From CALOCN01 sp942491735 (GTDB lineage Bacteria; Eisenbacteria; RBG-16-71-46; JABDJR01), in NCBI GenBank assembly GCA_942491735.1, contig CALOCN010000014.1, forward strand, positions 2,356,001 through 2,420,000: a DNA stretch of 64,000 nucleotides, written 5' to 3'. Position numbers and translations under genes: made by a program. Positions 59,268 through 64,000 of this stretch are shown here, piece by piece. The notes under the pieces are model-generated. The model ran no database searches. It was not told the origin of the DNA and worked only from the letters and a program-made list of their open reading frames with translations. The stretch's first letter is position 1; the number at the start of each line of letters is the position of its first letter.

Positions 59268-60370
59268 CAGGAAATCCTCCAGGTCAAGCTGGCGTGCAGT
59301 CCGCCGTCGGGGGTGGGAAGCACGTGCCAGCTGAACCGGGCCAAGTCCGCCCGGTCCTGGCCCATGACCGCGGCGTCAATGATGTTCCATATGTGGACGA
59401 GCACCGCGGTTCCGAACAGGGCAAGACGGACACGATCCCGATCCCGCGTGGTGTTCCGGGCGTCGAACGCGTTCTGCAGGAGCAGGGCGGCCTCTTCCGG
59501 GGTGTCCGCCTGGTCCAGCAGTCGCTGCGCGCGATTCTGCTCCGCGACCGCCTTGAGATAGCTGCTCTGGGCGATGAGACCGCCGGCCCAGAAAAGCGAC
59601 ACCCCGCCGGTGAACAGGTTGCCGCGGCCCACGTTCCCCAGGAAGCGCTGACCCGCCCCGGGAACGAGCAGGCTCTTGAGCGCGGCGCTCCCGCCGCCGG
59701 CCCGCGGGGCCCGAACGACGAAGTCGCCGTTGGCACCGGGCACCACCGAGGGTCGGGGGGTGAGCAACCAGGTCTCGACCGCCGCTCCGGCCCACCAGTA
59801 GGCGGTATAGACCCCCCACAGCGTGCTCATCTCCTTCTCGTTGTCCACCTTGTCGGCGTTGAAGAGCGCGGCTTCCCCGGCCAGTTGCGCCTGGGCCTCG
59901 GTTGTGGCCGAGTCGAGGAACTGCTCGGCGAGATCCAGGTCCTCCTGGGCCGCGTTCAGGTCGAACTGCGACTCGAACAGACCGGCCAGACCGGCCAGGG
60001 TGGGCAGGGTGAACAGCGCCCCGCGAAACCCCTCCCCCTGGCGCCGATGCCCAAGACCCGGCGGATAAAGGAGGGAGATGGCTCCGGTGTAGCCGTGGGA
60101 CGCCAGGCGTTGGCGGCTCGGGTCCCAGCTCAGGCGGGCCAGGGACTCGTAGAGTCCGGGTCCGCTGACCAGAAAGCGATAACTGCCCGGAGGCAGGTCG
60201 TCGAGCGGGATCGGTGTGGATCCCGAGAGATGGACCTTGCCTTCCAGAACGACCGAGGTCGCGGGTGCGTCCGAACTCAGCGAAGCGGCCGGGGCCACCC
60301 GCGGACAGACTCCCACTAGAAGCGCGACCAGGGAGATTCCCATGGCCCACGCCGGTTTTCGTTGCAACAA
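59267..60370 (-). CDS. secreted/envelope protein with DUF5683-like membrane region
   Basis: Protein of 367 residues using the TTG at 60370, chosen because AAGGAGG stands six bases upstream and the resulting N-terminus (LQRKPAWAMGISLVALLVGV) is a good signal peptide. A PEGA-like beta region occurs first (residues about 50-80: LPPGSYRFLVSGPGLYESLARL). A helical middle follows (NAAQEDLDLAEQFLDSATTE), then LKSLLVPGAGQRFLGNVGRG with hydrophobic segments, the pattern of DUF5683 proteins. Function unknown. It starts one base after the response-regulator stop codon. Confidence 0.72.
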   Translation of the reverse strand: MLQRKPAWAMGISLVALLVGVCPRVAPAASLSSDAPATSVVLEGKVHLSGSTPIPLDDLPPGSYRFLVSGPGLYESLARLSWDPSRQRLASHGYTGAISLLYPPGLGHRRQGEGFRGALFTLPTLAGLAGLFESQFDLNAAQEDLDLAEQFLDSATTEAQAQLAGEAALFNADKVDNEKEMSTLWGVYTAYWWAGAAVETWLLTPRPSVVPGANGDFVVRAPRAGGGSAALKSLLVPGAGQRFLGNVGRGNLFTGGVSLFWAGGLIAQSSYLKAVAEQNRAQRLLDQADTPEEAALLLQNAFDARNTTRDRDRVRLALFGTAVLVHIWNIIDAAVMGQDRADLARFSWHVLPTPDGGLHASLTWRIS

Positions 60371-60371
60371 G

Positions 60372-61784
60372 TCAGCCCTCCTTGGCCTCCTCGGACCCCA
60401 TCCCATTCTTGAAATCGGCCGCACGGATCTCCAGCTTTCGCAGGAGATCGTGCAGCGTGGGACGGGAGACCCCCAGTTCCCTCGCCGCGCGGGCAATGTT
60501 CCCGCACGTCTTGCGCAGCGCATCCGTCACCGCCCGGCGTTCGGCCTCTTCCCGAACCTCCCGCAACGGGATCACCCCGGATGCATCTCCCTTGAGTTCG
60601 AGATCCGCCGGCCGCACGGTGCGGCCTCTCGCCAGGACGAGCCCGCGCTGGACGCGATGCTCCAGTTCGCGGACGTTGCCCGGCCAGGAGTAGCGCTGCA
60701 GCGCACGCAGCGCCTCCCGACTGAACTGCATGTGTCCGCGTCCGAACTCCCCCGCATACCGGTCCAGGAAGGTCCGGGCCAGGAACACGATGTCCTCGGG
60801 ACGTTCCCGCAAGGGAGGAAGCTGGATGTTGACGACGGACAGCCGAAAGAACAAGTCCTCGCGAAACTGACCCGAACGCACCTCGTGGTGCAGATCGCGA
60901 TGGGTGGCGGCAATGACCCGCAGGTCGAGGGTCACCGCCTCGTCCGATCCCATGCGGGACGCGCGATGATCCTCGAGAAAACGGAGCATGCGTCCCTGGA
61001 GCGGACCCGGCATCTCGCCGATCTCGTCCAGGAACACCGTTCCCCCCTCGGCCAGCTCGAGCTTCCCTTCCCGGGTGTGATAGGCATCCCGGAACGAGCC
61101 CCGTTCGTGACCGAACAACTCGCTCTCGAGCAGCGGCTCGGCCACCGCGGCACAGCTGATCCCCACGAAAGGGCGGTCGCCGCGCGGGCCCAGTCGATGA
61201 ATCTCGCGGGCCACCAGTTCCTTGCCGGTTCCGCTCTCGCCGGTGACGAGAACGGTGACGTCGGCCAGGGCGACCTTGCGGATCATCTCGAACACGGAGC
61301 GGATGGCCGGACTCTGTCCGATGAGCCGTCCCAGGCTGGCGCCGAGCCGCAGCCGGTCCCGCAGGGTGGCGTTCTCGATCTCCAGCTGACGGATGGCCAC
61401 CGCGCGCCGCAGGAGAATCCGCAGTTCGTCCAGATCCAGCGGCTTGGTGAAGAAGTCGAAGGCCCCCTGCTCGACCGCGCGCAGGGCGTGTTCCCGCGCG
61501 TCGCTGCCGGTGACAAGGACCACCTTGAGCGTGGGGTCCGCGGCCAACAGCTGGTCGAGGAGGGCGAAACCGGTCTCGGGATCCCCGGCGGAAAGCGCAA
61601 GGTCCAGGGTCACCACGTCCGGGGAAACGGCTTCCAGGGAGGCCAGGGCCTCGGCCGGCGTCGCCGCGGTCAGGACCTCGTAGTCCGCCGACAGGCCCCA
61701 CTCGAGCTGACGCAACATGGCCGGATCGTCGTCGACGACGAGAATGCGGGGACGGTCCTCACGGGGGTTGGACTCGGCGGTCAT
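60372..61784 (-). CDS. prsR: PrsR-like NtrC-family response regulator with altered GAFTGA loop
   Basis: Protein of 470 residues, ATG overlapping the kinase stop (ATGA). Receiver domain at residues 18-135: ILVVDDDPAM, VVTLDLALS with the likely phospho-Asp, and FFTKPLD with the conserved Lys. AAA+ domain at about 155-390: Walker A VTGESGTGKELVA, Walker B GGTVFLDEIGEM and arginine-finger region REDLFFRLSV. The sigma54-contact loop, normally GAFTGA, reads GSFRDA here. A Fis-type helix-turn-helix ends the protein (GNIARAARELGVSRPTLHDL). Order, partner kinase and context match the PEP-CTERM/exosortase-associated PrsR, but the loop change makes sigma54 activation doubtful. Confidence 0.88.
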   Translation of the reverse strand: MTAESNPREDRPRILVVDDDPAMLRQLEWGLSADYEVLTAATPAEALASLEAVSPDVVTLDLALSAGDPETGFALLDQLLAADPTLKVVLVTGSDAREHALRAVEQGAFDFFTKPLDLDELRILLRRAVAIRQLEIENATLRDRLRLGASLGRLIGQSPAIRSVFEMIRKVALADVTVLVTGESGTGKELVAREIHRLGPRGDRPFVGISCAAVAEPLLESELFGHERGSFRDAYHTREGKLELAEGGTVFLDEIGEMPGPLQGRMLRFLEDHRASRMGSDEAVTLDLRVIAATHRDLHHEVRSGQFREDLFFRLSVVNIQLPPLRERPEDIVFLARTFLDRYAGEFGRGHMQFSREALRALQRYSWPGNVRELEHRVQRGLVLARGRTVRPADLELKGDASGVIPLREVREEAERRAVTDALRKTCGNIARAARELGVSRPTLHDLLRKLEIRAADFKNGMGSEEAKEG

Positions 61785-63952
61785 GCCGGCCTCCTGCCGG
61801 GAACGATGCGCAGATCCTCGCGGCTGTCGTCCTCGTCCCGCCCGGCCGCCTGGAGAACGACCTGCATGGTGCACCCCTTGCCCGGCCGGCTATCCACGTA
61901 GAGTTCCCCGCCATGCGCGGCGACAATGGTCCGGCTCTGATACAGCCCCAGACCGAGCCCCTGGGGCTTGGTGGTGGCGAAGGGCTGGAAGAGACGGCTG
62001 CGCACGAAGCGCTCGTCCATGCCCGGCCCGCTGTCGCTCACCGTGATCAGCAGTTCCCGAGACCCGGTGGCGGCATGGGGTGTCTCGATGTGGATTCCCA
62101 GCCGGCCCGAACCGTCCATGGCTTCCACCGCGTTGGTGAGAAGGTTCTCGATCACCCGTCGCAGCAGACTCGCGTCCCCCTGGGCCGGGCGTTCGGCGTC
62201 GAGATGGATCACCGTCTCCAACTCGGAATAGCGTTCCAGCTTGAGATCCCCGATCACCTCCCGCACCAGCCCGTTCATGTCCACCGGAGCCATACCGACC
62301 CTCGGCGGGCCCTGCTGGATCTCACCGAGCCGCTCCACCAGGGTCTCCATGCGCCGGGTGACCTCGGACAGGTCCTCGGTGGCGATGCGATGGAAGTCCG
62401 GGTTGTCCCGGTGCAGGCGCATGTTCTGCATGATGAGCCGCAGCGGGCTCACGTAGTTCTTGATGTCGTGCAGGAGCATGCTGCTCCACTGGGAGAGCAA
62501 CTCCGCTTCCCGGGCCCGGCTCAGCTCCTCGGCCAGCTCCACCGAACGCAGCACCGCGGCGAGGTGCGCGCTCATGCTGTCGAGCAGGGAGAGGTCCTCG
62601 AAGGTGAACGGATCGTCGGGGTGATCCCGCTCGAGCCCGATCACCCCCAGCAGCTCCTGACCGGCCAGGAGGGGTGCGATGGTCCCGCTGGCCGTATTCT
62701 CCAGCCACTCGCGGTTCTCGACGTAGATGGGGATGTACTCGAGGTCGTCGCTCTGTCGGTCCAGGAGCAGGGAGCGGCGCTCCTCGCGCAGCTTGTGGCA
62801 AAGCGGGGAATTCGGGTCCAGCCAGAGATCCTCGACCCCCACCCCGCGGCCATGACGCGGCAGCAGGAACCCGCTCGTGCGATCGGTCAGGCCGATCGAT
62901 ACCTGCTGGGCCCCCAGCACCTCCTGGAGAAGGCTGGCTGCCGATCGCAGGACCCCTTCCCGCCCCTGGGACGGATCGAGGGAACGGGTGACCCGGAACC
63001 ACTGGGTGCGATAGTCGTAGCGGTTGACGTAGAAGTTCCGGTCGATGAAGCGCCGGACCCGGCGCTGGATGCGATTGGAGAAACCGAGGGTCACCGCGCC
63101 CAGCAGCACGAGGAACACGAAGGAAACCGTGACCACCTGCCCCGGAGACCATCGGGTGAAGCTGGCCAACTGGGCGGCCACACCGACGGCCAGGACATAG
63201 AGGGCGGCCACGAAGGCCGTGAACGACGAGTAGACGACGTTGCGGGAGACCGGCACCGAGGCGTCGGTAAGGGTTCCGCGCAGGAAACTGTAGCTGGTCA
63301 GGATCGAGGCCACCCCGATGGGAACGGTGGCCGCGATCAGGTTGTCCAGACGCACCGAGGAGTAGAGCAGCCCGGTGGTCAACACGTAGGTGAAGAAACC
63401 CAGTACCCCGAACAGACCGAAGACGACCGGACGCAGGCGATCCCGCGCCGCGCCGACCGCGAGACGATAGGTGTTCTCCAGGTTGTACCCGATGAACACC
63501 AGCCCGACCAGGAGGTAGCTGAGATACGCCTTGCCCATCGCCCCGAAGAGCACCGTGCCGGTGTCCGCCCCCCATCGATAGCCGGAGATGAAATCCGGGT
63601 CCTTGAGGAACAGGATGGCGAGCAGGGCAAACGCACCGAGCATCCCCCAGGTGCGCCGCAGCTGGGAAAGCGACTCCCGCGGCTGCTCCCGGCCCAGGAC
63701 GGCCGAGAAGAAATACACCGCGAGCATCAACACGCTCGCCGATCCCACCAGGAGATAGACCCACACCCGCACGCCGGGGGTGGGACCGAGGTGCAGGAGG
63801 TTCCCGACCAGGGCCAGGGTCAGGGCCATGGCCATGGAGGCGACGGAGGTGACCAGCAGCATGGTTCCCGAACGGTGCCGCAGCCAGGCGGCCAGGATGG
63901 GCAGACAGGCCAGAAGGATCCCGGCCAGGACAATGATCTCGCGCCCGCTCAT
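61781..63952 (-). CDS. prsK: PrsK-like membrane sensor histidine kinase
   Basis: Protein of 723 residues, ATG overlapping the upstream stop (ATGA). About ten N-terminal membrane helices extend to residue about 290. Then comes RRFIDRNFYVNRYDYRTQWF, the junction block of the PrsK family (PEP-CTERM system histidine kinase). A GAF domain follows at about 320-470 (VSIGLTDRTSGF to LGVIGLERD). The kinase core has SMLLHDIKNYVSPLRLIMQN with the phospho-accepting His, VIENLLTNAVEAM (N box), VSDSGPGMDERF (G1) and GLGLGLYQSRTIV (G2). It signals to the regulator at 60372. The stimulus is unknown; the exosortase itself is not in the window. Confidence 0.9.
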   Translation of the reverse strand: MSGREIIVLAGILLACLPILAAWLRHRSGTMLLVTSVASMAMALTLALVGNLLHLGPTPGVRVWVYLLVGSASVLMLAVYFFSAVLGREQPRESLSQLRRTWGMLGAFALLAILFLKDPDFISGYRWGADTGTVLFGAMGKAYLSYLLVGLVFIGYNLENTYRLAVGAARDRLRPVVFGLFGVLGFFTYVLTTGLLYSSVRLDNLIAATVPIGVASILTSYSFLRGTLTDASVPVSRNVVYSSFTAFVAALYVLAVGVAAQLASFTRWSPGQVVTVSFVFLVLLGAVTLGFSNRIQRRVRRFIDRNFYVNRYDYRTQWFRVTRSLDPSQGREGVLRSAASLLQEVLGAQQVSIGLTDRTSGFLLPRHGRGVGVEDLWLDPNSPLCHKLREERRSLLLDRQSDDLEYIPIYVENREWLENTASGTIAPLLAGQELLGVIGLERDHPDDPFTFEDLSLLDSMSAHLAAVLRSVELAEELSRAREAELLSQWSSMLLHDIKNYVSPLRLIMQNMRLHRDNPDFHRIATEDLSEVTRRMETLVERLGEIQQGPPRVGMAPVDMNGLVREVIGDLKLERYSELETVIHLDAERPAQGDASLLRRVIENLLTNAVEAMDGSGRLGIHIETPHAATGSRELLITVSDSGPGMDERFVRSRLFQPFATTKPQGLGLGLYQSRTIVAAHGGELYVDSRPGKGCTMQVVLQAAGRDEDDSREDLRIVPGRRPA

Positions 63953-64000
63953 GACTGGGGTTTCCCCCGCAGGCGCGCCGCCTCCTGGATGGCGCGACGA
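63949..64000 (-). CDS. C-terminal end of an unknown gene upstream of the PrsK-like kinase
   Basis: Only 16 codons and the stop lie in the window; they read RRAIQEAARLRGKPQS. The stop overlaps the kinase ATG (ATGA), the same coupling as in the rest of the operon, so the operon starts to the right of the window. The family cannot be identified from this piece. Confidence 0.5.
   Translation of the reverse strand, partial: RRAIQEAARLRGKPQS

Overview
The window is GC-rich and densely coded, with 56 protein genes (two cut by the window edges) on both strands. No rRNA, tRNA, CRISPR array, insertion sequence or prophage was seen. The cell is a Gram-negative-type bacterium: there are several lipoproteins with lipoboxes, a predicted outer-membrane beta-barrel ending in Phe, an MltD-type lytic transglycosylase and many Sec signal peptides. 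A CarD/CdnL regulator, an archaeal/eukaryotic-type prolyl-tRNA synthetase, a Gld-type ABC exporter, a PrsK/PrsR-like two-component pair and TPR-fused membrane enzymes suggest an uncultivated high-GC lineage near the FCB group (Eisenbacteria/Krumholzibacteriota-like) or Gemmatimonadota/Myxococcota. That placement is inference and weak.

Layout. 1-9.2 kb: a truncated FAD oxidoreductase, a secreted DUF4350-like protein, an UshA-like phosphoesterase, a CarD regulator with a histone-H1-like tail, mrp, and an osmC-glcD-glcE-glcF operon. 9.3-17.1 kb (+): an NYN protein coupled to an alkaline-phosphatase/TPR protein, glutaryl-CoA dehydrogenase, a glycosyltransferase/TPR protein and two lipoproteins. 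17.1-25.2 kb (-): the operon larE-aroDE-trpE-trpF-trpB-trpA-tyrA, followed by a divergent protein kinase. 25.4-30.0 kb (+): two GT39-like membrane glycosyltransferases and a lipoprotein. 30.0-33.6 kb: proS, then the longest gene-free stretch, then a tandem pair of six-cysteine secreted paralogues, each with its own promoter.

33.6-37.6 kb (-): a beta-helix protein, cutA, an MBL hydrolase, a small metallopeptidase and folC. 37.6-43.3 kb (-): an M48 peptidase with Gld-like ABC exporter genes and a DUF4340 protein. 43.5-46.9 kb: mltD and two glycosyltransferases. 46.9-55.7 kb (-): one tightly coupled operon from an outer-membrane protein through a TPR lipoprotein, an S55 peptidase and a beta-propeller protein to asd, dapB and a PaaK-like ligase. 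55.9-64 kb: a YIP1 protein, then on the minus strand PrsK-like kinase, PrsR-like regulator, two secreted proteins and a sugar transferase.

Together these form a biosynthetic part (aromatic amino acids, lysine/diaminopimelate, folate, glycolate oxidation) interleaved with envelope and polysaccharide functions. Genes within operons are very often joined by ATGA, GTGA or TTGA stop/start overlaps, so translational coupling is the main visible regulatory device. Promoters are sigma70-like, and an extended -10 of the form TGCTANNNT recurs.
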